A stretch of DNA of 34,463 bases. Origin: Pseudonocardia sp. GTDB lineage: Bacteria > Actinomycetota > Actinomycetes > Mycobacteriales > Pseudonocardiaceae. This document shows positions 14,845 through 23,031 of the stretch, piece by piece. Numbering within the stretch: the first letter of the stretch is position 1; the number at the start of each line of letters is the position of its first letter. Position numbers and translations under genes: made by a program. Location of the stretch: NCBI RefSeq assembly GCF_025965585.1, contig NZ_JAOPWR010000179.1:1-34463 (forward strand). Direction: 5' to 3'. Below the pieces are notes generated by a model, which was not told where the DNA came from, ran no database searches, and saw nothing but the letters and a program-made list of their open reading frames with translations.

Positions 14845-16292
14845 ATGACCCGGTCCGACGACGATCCCGCCGGGCGCCCCATTGTCCTGCGGGGTGGCAC
14901 CGTCCTCACGGTCGACGCCGCGCGGCGGGTCCTGACCGGTCACGACGTCCTGGTCGTCGACGACCGGATCGCCGCCGTCGGTGTCGACCTCGTCGTCCCG
15001 GACGGCGCCGTCGAGATCGACGCGGCCGGTGGCATCGTGATGCCGGGCATGATCGACACCCACCGGCACATGTGGCAGACCGCGATGCGCGGCTACGGCG
15101 CCGACTGGACGCTGACCCAGTACTTCGTCTGGTACTACCTGGAGTCGGGCAAGCTCTTCCGCCCCGAGGACGTCCACGCCGGCAACGTGCTCGGTGCCAT
15201 CGAGGCCATCGACGCCGGGGTGACCACCACGGTCGACTGGTCCCACGGCCTGCAGACCACCCAGCACGCCGACGCGGCCGTCGACGCCCTGCAGAGCGTG
15301 CCAGGGCGGTTCGTGCTGGCCTACGGCAACATCCAGGACGCCCCTGCGAACTGGACCGGCGCGCCGGAGTTCCGCGACTTCGTCTCCCGCCGCATCGCCG
15401 GGGACGACATGCTCGGTTTCCAGATCGCCTTCGACGTCACCGGGGACCCCGCGTTCCCCGAGAAGCCCGCGTTCGAGGTGGCCCGCGACCTCGGCGCCGC
15501 GGTCACCACCCACGCCGGCGTCTGGGGCGCCACCGGCGACGACGGCATCCGGCTCATGCACGACCACGGCTTCATGACGCCCGAGACGGTCTACGTGCAC
15601 AGCGCCACGCTGTCAGCGGACTCCTACCACCGCATCGCCGCCACCGGCGGATCGGTGTCGGTGTCGACCGAGAGCGAGCAGAGCGCCGGACAGGGCTACC
15701 CGCCCACCTGGGCCATCCGCGCCCACGGCATCCCCGTGTCGCTGTCGATGGACACGACGGTGTGGTGGAGCGGTGACCTGTTCTCCGCCATGCGCAGCAC
15801 GCTCGGCGCCGACCGGTCGCGCGAGCACATGGAGGCGCACGCGAAGGGCGAGACCGTCACCCACTCCTCGCTCCGTGCCGAGCAGGTGGTCGAGTGGGCC
15901 ACCCGCGGGGGGCCCGCGCGCTGGGCCGCGAGTCCGACCTCGGCAGCGTCGAGGTCGGGAAGGAGGCCGACCTCGTGCTTATCCGGAACGAGCACTCGCC
16001 CGTGATGTTCCCGCTGCTCAACCCGCACGGGCACGTGGCGTTCCAGGCTCAGCGCGGCGACGTCGACACGGTGATCGTGAACGGGCGGATCGTGAAGCGC
16101 GACCACCGGCTGGTGGGGGTCGACCTCGCCGCGGCACGCGGCGCCGTCGAGCGGACCGTCGAGCACCTGCGATCGCAGCTCGGCGAGGAGGCCTGGGAGC
16201 AGGGGATGAACCCCGAGGTGCCGAACACCGAGATCCTCGACAACCCTTACACCTACACCGACTACCAGAGCTCCAGCACCCACACGCTCTGA
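14845..16292 (+). pseudogene. Amidohydrolase-family metal-dependent deaminase/hydrolase, frameshifted
   Basis: The family is the guanine-deaminase/triazine-hydrolase branch of amidohydrolases. Metal ligands appear as His73 and His75 (DTHRHMW), His223 (THAGVWG), His252 (YVHSATLS) and Asp303 (SMDTTVWW). The ATG follows GGAGGAG by eight bases. The first frame is good to TRGG (about residue 356), then turns to junk and stops at 16005. The true C-terminal part (ARALGRESDLGSVEVGKEADLVLI onward) continues one base back, from the G6 run at 15907-15912 to 16292. One extra G would give an intact protein of about 482 residues. The cause may be a sequencing error, a real mutation or slippage. Substrate unknown; operator and position tie it to the IclR gene. 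Confidence 0.85.
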
Positions 16293-16303
16293 CGCGGGGC
16301 CGC

Positions 16304-17203
16304 TCATCCCCGGGCCGGTCCCGGGGCCAGCCTGCCGAGAAGCAGCGCGAGCGGGGACCAGGTCCGACGTCCGCGGGTGGTCACGGCGTAGGACCGCAGC
16401 GCGACGTCGGGGCGGGAGAGGCCGAGGAGCCGGACCCCCGGCCGCGGCGGGACGCCGGATGGGAGCAGGCCGACGCCGAGGCCCGCGACGATCAGGTCCT
16501 GGACGAGGTCGAGGCTGTCGGCCCGATGGGTGATCCTCGGCGCGAAGCCGGCCATCGAGGCCACGGTGCGCACGACGTCCTCGTCCGCGGTGTTGCGCGA
16601 GTTCACGATCCAGTCGCTCTCGCGATGTGCCGCGAAATGCTGGAGCGCATCGACGTCGGCGGCGCCGGACCCCTGCGGCGGGTCAGGGACGCCGAGACTC
16701 CAGCGCGTCGCCCACAGCCGCTTCGCGGAGACCGAGGAGTCGAACGTGCGGGGCGCGAGGTTGTAGTCGTAGACCAGTGCGACGTCGGCGGCGGCGTCGG
16801 CCAGCAGCTCGAGTGCCTCGGACGGCTCGTGCTCGAAGAAGAGCAGCCGCACCGCCGGGTGGGTCGTGGCGAGGTCGCGGATGATCGGGAGCAGCGTGCG
16901 GATGGCCGTGGCGAAGCCCGCGATCCGTACGGTGCCCGCAGGCTCGGCGTCGGGGTCGAGGTCCAGCCGCGCGGCCTCGACCGCGGCGAGGATGGTGACC
17001 GCGTGCTCGGCCAGCCGTCGCCCGGCCGGGGTCAGGCGGACCTGCCGCCCCGCCGGTTCGACCAGGGCGGTGCCCGACTCGTGGGCGAGGGCGGCGATCT
17101 GCTGCGACACCGTCGACGTCGTGACGCCCAGCTCGTCGGCGACCGCGCGCATCGACCCGCGCCGGGCGAGCTCGACCAGCATCTGCAGGCGGCGGGTCTC
17201 CAC
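16304..17203 (-). CDS. LysR-family transcriptional regulator
   Basis: Encodes 299 residues. The N-terminal helix-turn-helix reads LVELARRGSMRAVADELGVTTSTVSQQI, summarised here by its key parts ARRGS, AVADELG and TVSQQ, followed by the LTPAGRRL wing. The rest is a periplasmic-binding-fold effector domain with GLGVGLLPSG near the end. The start is GTG 17203. The gene is divergent from an EamA exporter, with two perfect palindromes in the 83-base gap. It therefore probably controls that exporter in response to its substrate, as LysR/EamA pairs often do. The effector is unknown. Confidence 0.9.
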   Translation of the reverse strand: METRRLQMLVELARRGSMRAVADELGVTTSTVSQQIAALAHESGTALVEPAGRQVRLTPAGRRLAEHAVTILAAVEAARLDLDPDAEPAGTVRIAGFATAIRTLLPIIRDLATTHPAVRLLFFEHEPSEALELLADAAADVALVYDYNLAPRTFDSSVSAKRLWATRWSLGVPDPPQGSGAADVDALQHFAAHRESDWIVNSRNTADEDVVRTVASMAGFAPRITHRADSLDLVQDLIVAGLGVGLLPSGVPPRPGVRLLGLSRPDVALRSYAVTTRGRRTWSPLALLLGRLAPGPARG

Positions 17204-17207
17204 GCGT

Positions 17208-17223
17208 CAATCATTCATGATTG
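17208..17223. promoter_or_regulatory. LysR-type operator CAATCAT-TC-ATGATTG
   Basis: A perfect 7-2-7 palindrome five bases upstream of the LysR GTG. It contains T-N11-A spacing typical of LysR binding sites. It would cover the regulator's own start region, fitting autoregulation. Confidence 0.55.
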
Positions 17224-17232
17224 TCGAACAGT

Positions 17233-17257
17233 ATGTCCACAATCGGCACGTGGACAT
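17233..17257. promoter_or_regulatory. Second palindrome ATGTCCAC-N9-GTGGACAT
   Basis: A perfect 8-bp inverted repeat with a 9-base spacer, in the middle of the LysR/EamA gap. It is a second candidate regulator site for the exporter promoter. The arms could also form an mRNA hairpin. Confidence 0.5.
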
Positions 17258-17286
17258 GAACGGTCCAGCTGTTCTCTACTAGGCCC

Positions 17287-18183
17287 ATGACCGGACCAGA
17301 CCTCCTCCCGCGGACGCCCCGCACCCGCGTCGGCACCCGGACCGCCGCATCGATGGCGGTCGCCTCGATGCTCTGCGTGCAGCTCGGCCTGGCCGTGTCG
17401 ATCAGCCTGTTCGACCAGGTGGGCCCGGCGGGGGCGGCGTGGCTGCGGCTCGCCTGGGCGGGGGTGCTGCTGCTGGTGCTGGTCCGGCCCCGGCCGTGGC
17501 GGATGACCCGGGCCGCCGTGCTGTCCTGCGTCGCGCTCGGTCTCGTCACGGCGGGGGTGACGCTGCTGTTCATGGCGGCGGTCGCCCGGCTCCCGCTCGG
17601 GACCGCCAGCGCCCTGGAGTTCCTCGGCCCGCTCGGGGTCGCCGTCGCCCGAGGTCGCGGAGGCCGGAAGCTGTGGCCCACCCTCGCCGCCGTGGGCGTG
17701 GTCCTGCTGACCGAGCCCTGGCACGGCGGCGTCGATCCGGTCGGGGTCGCCTTCGCGCTCGGCGCGGCGGCCTGCTGGGCTTGCTACATCCTGCTGACCC
17801 AGCGGGTCGGCGACGAGGTCTCGGGGCTGCAGGGACTGGCCGTCTCGATGCCGGTGGCCGGAATCGCCGCCACCGTGCTGGTCGGGCCGTCGGTCGTCGG
17901 CGACCTGACGTGGCACGCGGTGCTCGTCGGGCTCGGGCTGGCCGTCCTGCTGCCGGTGGTCCCGTTCAGCCTGGAGCTGCTGGCCCTGCGCCGGCTCACG
18001 ATCACCGCGTTCGGCACGTTGATGAGCCTCGAACCGGCCATCGCACTGCTCGTGGGGCTCGTCGCCCTGCACCAGACCCCCGGGCCGGCGCCGATCGTGG
18101 GGATCGCGTTCGTCGTGGTGGCCGGCATCGGCGCGGAGCGGGCGGGGGCGCGCACACCGGCCGTCCCCGCCGCAGGGACGTGA
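17287..18183 (+). CDS. EamA-family transporter (RhtA-like exporter)
   Basis: Encodes 298 residues of almost continuous hydrophobic helices (about ten segments), with the two-fold EamA repeat: [16 protein letters not shown] in the first half and [22 protein letters not shown] in the second. RhtA-type proteins export amino acids or related metabolites through the inner membrane. The ATG at 17287 has only AGGCCC upstream, so translation may start on a short or absent leader. It is divergent from a LysR regulator. A strong terminator hairpin follows the stop. The substrate cannot be told. Confidence 0.9.
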   Translation: MTGPDLLPRTPRTRVGTRTAASMAVASMLCVQLGLAVSISLFDQVGPAGAAWLRLAWAGVLLLVLVRPRPWRMTRAAVLSCVALGLVTAGVTLLFMAAVARLPLGTASALEFLGPLGVAVARGRGGRKLWPTLAAVGVVLLTEPWHGGVDPVGVAFALGAAACWACYILLTQRVGDEVSGLQGLAVSMPVAGIAATVLVGPSVVGDLTWHAVLVGLGLAVLLPVVPFSLELLALRRLTITAFGTLMSLEPAIALLVGLVALHQTPGPAPIVGIAFVVVAGIGAERAGARTPAVPAAGT

Positions 18184-18209
18184 CGCACCGGGTCATCGGG
18201 ACCCCGCAC

Positions 18210-18244
18210 GCCCCGGCTCGCCGCAGGAGGCGGCGCCCCGGGGC
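18210..18244 (+). terminator. Nested GC-rich hairpin after the EamA gene
   Basis: GCCCCGG (18210-18216) pairs with CCGGGGC (18238-18244), and inside it CGCCGC pairs with GCGGCG around an AGGAG loop. Together this makes a 13-bp stem with a small internal loop, 27 bases after the EamA stop. It is a good intrinsic-type terminator without a T-tract. Confidence 0.6.
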
Positions 18245-18357
18245 ATGCCGGACCGGACGGGTCAGCGCGGTGCGCCGACCGGGAGGCCGAGGAACGTCCG
18301 GCTCCCCGGCTCTGCTCGCTGTGCTGCGCCAGACCTACGAGCGGCCCGACATGGTCG

Positions 18358-18504
18358 ACTGAGTGCCCGCCGCAGGTTGGACACGAAGACCTGCACGGTG
18401 GCCGCGGCCCGGGCCGGTGGGGCGCCGGGCCACAGGTCGTCGATCAGCTGGTCCAAGGACACCACCCGGCAGGCCCGGACGAGCAGCGCCCGGCCGCGGA
18501 CATA
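18358..18504 (-). pseudogene. Relic of an AfsR/SARP-type winged-helix DNA-binding domain
   Basis: Minus-strand translation gives about 49 residues with RVVSLDQLIDDLWPGAPP followed by AAATVQVFVSNLRRAL. This is the recognition-helix half of the OmpR-like domain of SARP/AfsR regulators. No start codon, upstream strand or downstream BTAD region is present, so it is a fragment. It lies in the 366-base gap between EamA and htpG. The rest of that gap holds the EamA terminator and the htpG leader, with a TANNNT-type -10 (TAAGCT, 18503-18508). Part of this relic may now serve as htpG promoter DNA. Confidence 0.45.
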
Positions 18505-18549
18505 AGCTCCCGTCGCACCGCCGAAGCCGAGCGAGAGGACACGCAGGAC

Positions 18550-20415
18550 ATGGCCGTCGAGACGATCGAGTTCCAGGCCGAGGCGAAGCAGCTGCTGCAG
18601 CTGATGATCCACTCGATCTACTCGAACCGTGACGTCTTCCTCCGCGAGCTCGTGTCCAACGCCTCGGACGCGCTGGACAAGCTGCGGCTGGAGACCTACC
18701 GCGACAAGGACCTCCAGGCCGACGTCACCGACCTGCACGTGGAGATCGAGGCCGATCCGGAGCACCGCACGCTGACCGTGCGCGACAACGGCATCGGCAT
18801 GAGCCGTGACGAGGTCGTGTCGCTGATCGGGACGATCGCGAAGTCGGGCACCGCGGAGCTGCTGAGCACGCTGCGGGCGGCCGCTGATGCCCAGGAATCG
18901 GGTGCGGCCGCGGAGCTGATCGGCAAGTTCGGGATCGGCTTCTACTCCAGCTTCATGGTCGGCGACTCCGTCACGCTCGTCACGCGGCGTGCGGGTGCCG
19001 GGTCCGGGGTGCGGTGGGAGTCGGCGGGCGAGGGCACCTACACGATCGAGGACGTGGCGGACGCCCCGCAGGGCACCGCGGTCACCGTGGCGCTCAAGCC
19101 TGCCGACGCCGACGACGCGATGCCCGACTACACCGACCCGTCGACGATCCGGCGCATCGTCGAGCGCTACTCCGACTTCATCACCTGGCCGATCCGCACG
19201 ACCCCGCCGGGCGCCGAGGAGCCGGTCACGCTGAACCGGATGAAGGCGCTCTGGGCGCGGCCGCGCAGCGAGGTCACCGACGAGGAGTACGCGGAGTTCT
19301 ACCGGCACGTCAGCCACGACTGGCGGGAGCCGCTGGAGACCATCCGGCTGCAGGCCGAGGGCGCGTTCGAGTACCAGGCGCTGCTGTTCCTGCCGTCGCA
19401 CGCGCCGATGGACCTGTTCCTGCGCGAGCGCCGCCGCGGCGTGCAGCTCTACGTACGCCGGGTGTTCATCATGGACGACTGCGAGGCGCTGGTCCCGGAG
19501 TACCTGCGCTTCGTCAAGGGGGTGGTGGACGCCGCCGACCTCTCGCTCAACGTCTCCCGGGAGATCGTCGCGCAGGACCGCCAGATCCAGCTCATCCGCA
19601 AGCGCCTCGTGCGCAAGGTGCTCTCGACGATCAAGGACATGCGGTCCGCGAACCCGGAGCGCTACGCGACGTTCTGGGCCGAGATGGGCCGCGCGGTGAA
19701 GGAGGGCCTGCTCGAGGACCCCGACAACCGCGACCAGATCCTGGAGATCTGCTCGTTCCCCTCCACCCACGACGACGCCGAGCCCACCACGCTGGCGGCC
19801 TACAAGGAGCGGATGCCCGAGGGGCAGGAGCAGATCTACTACATGACGGGCGAGTCGCGGACGGCGATCGAGAACTCCCCGCACATGGAGGCCCTGCGCG
19901 CGAAGGGCCACGAGGTGCTGCTGCTCACCGACCCGATCGACGAGGTGTGGGTCGACTCCGTGCCGGAGTTCGACGGCACCCCGATGACGTCGATCGCCAA
20001 GGGACAGGCGGTGACCGAGGAGGAGGTCGCGGATGCCGGGCGGTTCACCGGGCTCCTGTCGTGGATGGGGGAGGTCCTGGCCGACGAGGTGCGGGAGGTG
20101 CGGCTGACCTCCCGGCTGACGACGTCGCCCGCCTGCCTCGTCGGTGACAGCGGCGACATGACCCCGACCCTGGAGAAGATGTACCGGGCGATGGGGCAGG
20201 AGATGCCGAGGATCAAGCGGATCCTGGAGCTCAACCCCGAGCACCCGCTGGTGGTGGCGTTGCGGACCGCTCACGAGCAGCGTCCCGACGACGACGCGGC
20301 CGCCGACACCGCGCGTCTGCTGCACGACATGGCGCTGCTGGCCGAGGGCGGGGACCTCACCGATCCCGCGCGTTTCGTCGGGCTCCTCGCGGACCGGCTG
20401 CAGCACTCGCTCTGA
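18550..20415 (+). CDS. htpG: Molecular chaperone HtpG (Hsp90)
   Basis: Encodes 621 residues, the normal bacterial Hsp90 length. The N-terminal ATPase domain shows [34 protein letters not shown] with the catalytic Glu and Asn, RDNGIGM and [13 protein letters not shown]. The middle domain has [12 protein letters not shown] and [16 protein letters not shown]. The C-terminal dimerisation part is complete to HSL. It remodels client proteins in the cytosol with ATP. The ATG follows GAGAGGA at moderate distance. No HspR (HAIR) or CIRCE operator was seen upstream. It appears monocistronic, with no functional link to its neighbours. Confidence 0.97.
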
Positions 20416-20453
20416 CGGGCCCGCGTTCTGCTCGGCGAAACGCAGGCCTGTCG

Positions 20454-20486
20454 CCGACGCGTGGGCGTTCCTAACGTCAGCGTCGG
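20454..20486 (+). promoter_or_regulatory. Inverted repeat around a -10 upstream of the extradiol dioxygenase
   Basis: CCGACGC (20454-20460) and GCGTCGG (20480-20486) form a perfect 7-bp inverted repeat. It flanks TAACGT (20472-20477), a TANNNT-type -10 element. It could be an operator for the dioxygenase gene; the matching -35 is poor. Confidence 0.35.
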
Positions 20487-20526
20487 TGCCGACCGGCGCC
20501 TCGGGGACCACTCGACGAGGAGAACC

Positions 20527-21537
20527 ATGGCCAACCCACGTTTCGAGCTCGCCCATCTCGCCCACGCGGAGCTGCTGACCCCCAACCTCGAGGGCACGCT
20601 GTGGTTCTTCACCGAGCTGCTCGGGATGATGGAGGTCGACCGGCAGGGCGACTCCGTGTACCTGCGCTGCTACGAGGATCCCTACCACCACAGCCTCAAG
20701 GTCACCGCCGCCGACGGTCCCGGGCTGGCGAACCTCGGCTGGCGCACCACCTCGGCCGACGCGCTCGACCGGCGGGCCGCCGCCCTCGACGCCGCGGGCC
20801 TCGGCCGCGGCTGGACGAAGGGCGACCTGGGCGTGGGCCGGACGTTCGCGTTCGAGTCGCCCGACGGGCATCCGATGGAGCTGGTCTGGGACGTCGAGAA
20901 GTACCTCGCACCGCCGGAGCTGCGCAGCAAGATCCTGACGCGGCGGTCCAAGCGCCCGCTGAAGGGGCTGCCGCCGCGGCGGCTCGACCACGTGAACCTG
21001 ATGGCCTCGGACGTGACGGTGCAGAAGGAGCTGTTCGAGCAGACGCTCGGATTCGGCACCCGCGAACGGGTCGTGGACTTCACCACGGACACCGAGATCG
21101 GAGCCTGGATGAGCGTGAACATCCTTGGCCACGAGATGGCGATCATGCTCGACTCGACGGGATCCCGGGGGCGGCTGCACCACCTGGCCTTCTGGTACGG
21201 CGTGCCGCAGCACAACACCGACGCCGCGGAGCTCTGCCGGGAGTACGACATCCAGATCGAGGCCGGCCCGGACATCCACGGCATCACCCAGGGCGCGTTC
21301 CTCTACGTCTTCGAGCCCGGGGGCAACCGGATCGAGCTGTTCGGCAACTCCGGGATCCTGGAGCTCGAGCCCGACTTCGAGACGGTCACCTGGGACATGG
21401 CCGACTTCGACACGGGCCTCGCGATCGGCGGCGCCACGCTGCCGGCCGAGACGTACTTCATCTACGGGACCCCGCCGGTGCCCGGCCAGGAGGGGCTCAT
21501 CGCACCCTCGACGATCGGGACGCGCGTGTCGGTCTGA
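20527..21537 (+). CDS. Type I extradiol ring-cleavage dioxygenase (catechol 2,3-dioxygenase family)
   Basis: A 336-residue two-domain vicinal-oxygen-chelate protein. The metal ligands of the C-terminal domain are His155 (RRLDHVNLMA), the His218/219 pair (RLHHLAFWYG) and Glu270 (FEPGGNRIELFG), the full 2-His-1-carboxylate set. The N-terminal domain (HLAHAELLTPN, SPDGHPMELVW) is the non-catalytic repeat. It should cleave a catechol next to its two hydroxyls using Fe(II) and O2. The ATG has GAGGAGA five bases upstream. No monooxygenase, hydrolase or semialdehyde dehydrogenase gene lies beside it, so the substrate cannot be derived from context. Confidence 0.93.
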   Translation: MANPRFELAHLAHAELLTPNLEGTLWFFTELLGMMEVDRQGDSVYLRCYEDPYHHSLKVTAADGPGLANLGWRTTSADALDRRAAALDAAGLGRGWTKGDLGVGRTFAFESPDGHPMELVWDVEKYLAPPELRSKILTRRSKRPLKGLPPRRLDHVNLMASDVTVQKELFEQTLGFGTRERVVDFTTDTEIGAWMSVNILGHEMAIMLDSTGSRGRLHHLAFWYGVPQHNTDAAELCREYDIQIEAGPDIHGITQGAFLYVFEPGGNRIELFGNSGILELEPDFETVTWDMADFDTGLAIGGATLPAETYFIYGTPPVPGQEGLIAPSTIGTRVSV

Positions 21538-21589
21538 TCGGCCAGGCCGCCCGTCCCGCCCAGACACTGTCACGGACCGAGCCGAGGCA

Positions 21590-22909
21590 TCAGACCGAGG
21601 CGGTCAGGGGTAGCTGTTCGCGGATCTTGTCGACCACGAGCTTGGCCGTCTCGGCGCACGCGGTGGTGCCGCCGTTGGCGTACTCCTTGACGCCGTCGCC
21701 GACGTTCCAGAGGTTCTCGATCGGCGTGGTGTGGGTCAGGTCGTGGCCGGCGACGGCCCGCTGCGGCGGCCACCCGTCGCGCATCACCGCGACCGACAGC
21801 TCGCGCGCGTCCTCGAAGCCGGGCACGTGTTCGCGCAGGTCCGCGCGCAGTAGTTCGATCTCCGCGACCTCGTCGAAGTCCCCGACCGCGGGCTTCGGCA
21901 CCGACGCCCCGACGTAGAGGTGCCAGCCGGGTGGGGCCATCTCGGGGCAGGTCTCGGTGAAGTTGCCGACGTAGCAGAGGCGCTCGGTGACGGAGAACAG
22001 CAGCAGCCCGGGGGCGTCGACCAGCTTCTCCTGGCTGGCGAAGTTCAGGGCGAGCATCGAGCACGGGCGGTCGTGGACGCGCACCTGCTCGCGGTAGTCC
22101 TCGGGCAGGTTCTCCGCGCCGACGAGGCCGACGGTGGCGGCCGGCCCGACGTCGCTCACGGCGACGCGCGTCGTGACCTCGACGGTCTCGCCGTCCCGGC
22201 GCACCCTCGCCCCGGTGACCCGGCAGTCGGTGACGTGCAGCGCCTCGACCTCGGACGACAGCCAGATCTCGCCGCCGCGGGCGGTGACCGTGGCCGCGAG
22301 GGACTCCCAGATCCCGATCGTGCCGTCGGGGCAGAAGCCGAACTTCTTGAACGCCGACCTGCGGGTGAAGTAGGTGAGGAAGACCCGCGCGGGCAGTTCC
22401 TCGGACCCGGCGGCGAACACCGACGCGCACATGTTGCGGAACACGCCCTGCACCGCCGCGCTCCTGCTGTACCTCGCGACCCAGTCGGCGGTGGAGAGCT
22501 CCTCGCCGGGCAGCGCGTCGTCGTCGGCGCGGGCGGCGCCGATACCGGAGAGCAGTTTGGCGCCCTGGCGGGTGAGCGTCGAGAGCAGCATGCCCCAGCC
22601 GCCGCGGGTGACGTCGAGGTTCCTGGAGCCGACGCGGTAGAGCACCGGGGTGGCCGGGCGGCGCACCTCGAACTCGGCGCCCACCTCGGCGAACGTCTCC
22701 TCGGTGATCCCGCCGAGCTCGATGACGATGGCGCCGTCGTTGACCTTGAAGCCGTCGATGACGGTGGTGGAGGCGCGCCCGCCGACCTTGTCCAGCCGCT
22801 CGACGACGAGGGTCCGGTAGCCGGCGTGGGCCAGCCGTGCGGCCGCGAACAGCCCGCCGGCGCCGGCGCCGACCACGAGTGCGTCGAACGAGCTGTCGGG
22901 CTGCGCCAC
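21590..22909 (-). CDS. FAD-dependent oxidoreductase, phytoene-desaturase/carotenoid-isomerase-like
   Basis: A 439-residue flavoprotein. The N-terminal FAD-binding motif is VVGAGAGGLFAAARLAHAGY followed by VVERLDKVGGRAST. The C-terminal FAD closure reads NLWNVGDGVKEYANGGTTAC. The size and VGGRAST motif fit the CrtI/RetSat/amine-oxidase-like group that desaturates, isomerises or reduces hydrophobic substrates. GTG start with GGAG upstream. It converges on the extradiol dioxygenase with a 52-base gap. No carotenoid genes surround it, so carotenoid synthesis is not implied. The 122-base upstream gap holds an AT-rich stretch with TAGACT as a possible -10 and an imperfect TTC-AAATC-GAA palindrome. 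Confidence 0.88.
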   Translation of the reverse strand: MAQPDSSFDALVVGAGAGGLFAAARLAHAGYRTLVVERLDKVGGRASTTVIDGFKVNDGAIVIELGGITEETFAEVGAEFEVRRPATPVLYRVGSRNLDVTRGGWGMLLSTLTRQGAKLLSGIGAARADDDALPGEELSTADWVARYSRSAAVQGVFRNMCASVFAAGSEELPARVFLTYFTRRSAFKKFGFCPDGTIGIWESLAATVTARGGEIWLSSEVEALHVTDCRVTGARVRRDGETVEVTTRVAVSDVGPAATVGLVGAENLPEDYREQVRVHDRPCSMLALNFASQEKLVDAPGLLLFSVTERLCYVGNFTETCPEMAPPGWHLYVGASVPKPAVGDFDEVAEIELLRADLREHVPGFEDARELSVAVMRDGWPPQRAVAGHDLTHTTPIENLWNVGDGVKEYANGGTTACAETAKLVVDKIREQLPLTASV

Positions 22910-23031
22910 GGGGTCTCCTCCGGTCGGGTCGCCGACCCGCAGCTTAGTCTATGTTCAAATCGAAAACCGGCACCTTCCTCATGATCGTCGTGCCACGGAG
23001 GAGCCCACGGCGCCCCGTACGTGCGTCGCGG

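Noticed and set aside
15773..17290. A plus-strand frame of about 500 codons across the amidohydrolase end and the LysR gene
   Set aside because: No family motif, Arg/Gly-rich composition, and opposite to a conserved LysR gene.
18262..21573. A minus-strand open frame of about 1100 codons opposite htpG and the dioxygenase
   Set aside because: It is the antisense shadow of two clear genes. Only its last part (18358-18504), outside those genes, has family similarity and is listed as a relic.
21590..22909. Carotenoid biosynthesis locus
   Set aside because: Only one CrtI-like flavoprotein is present, with no phytoene synthase, cyclase or prenyl-transferase beside it.
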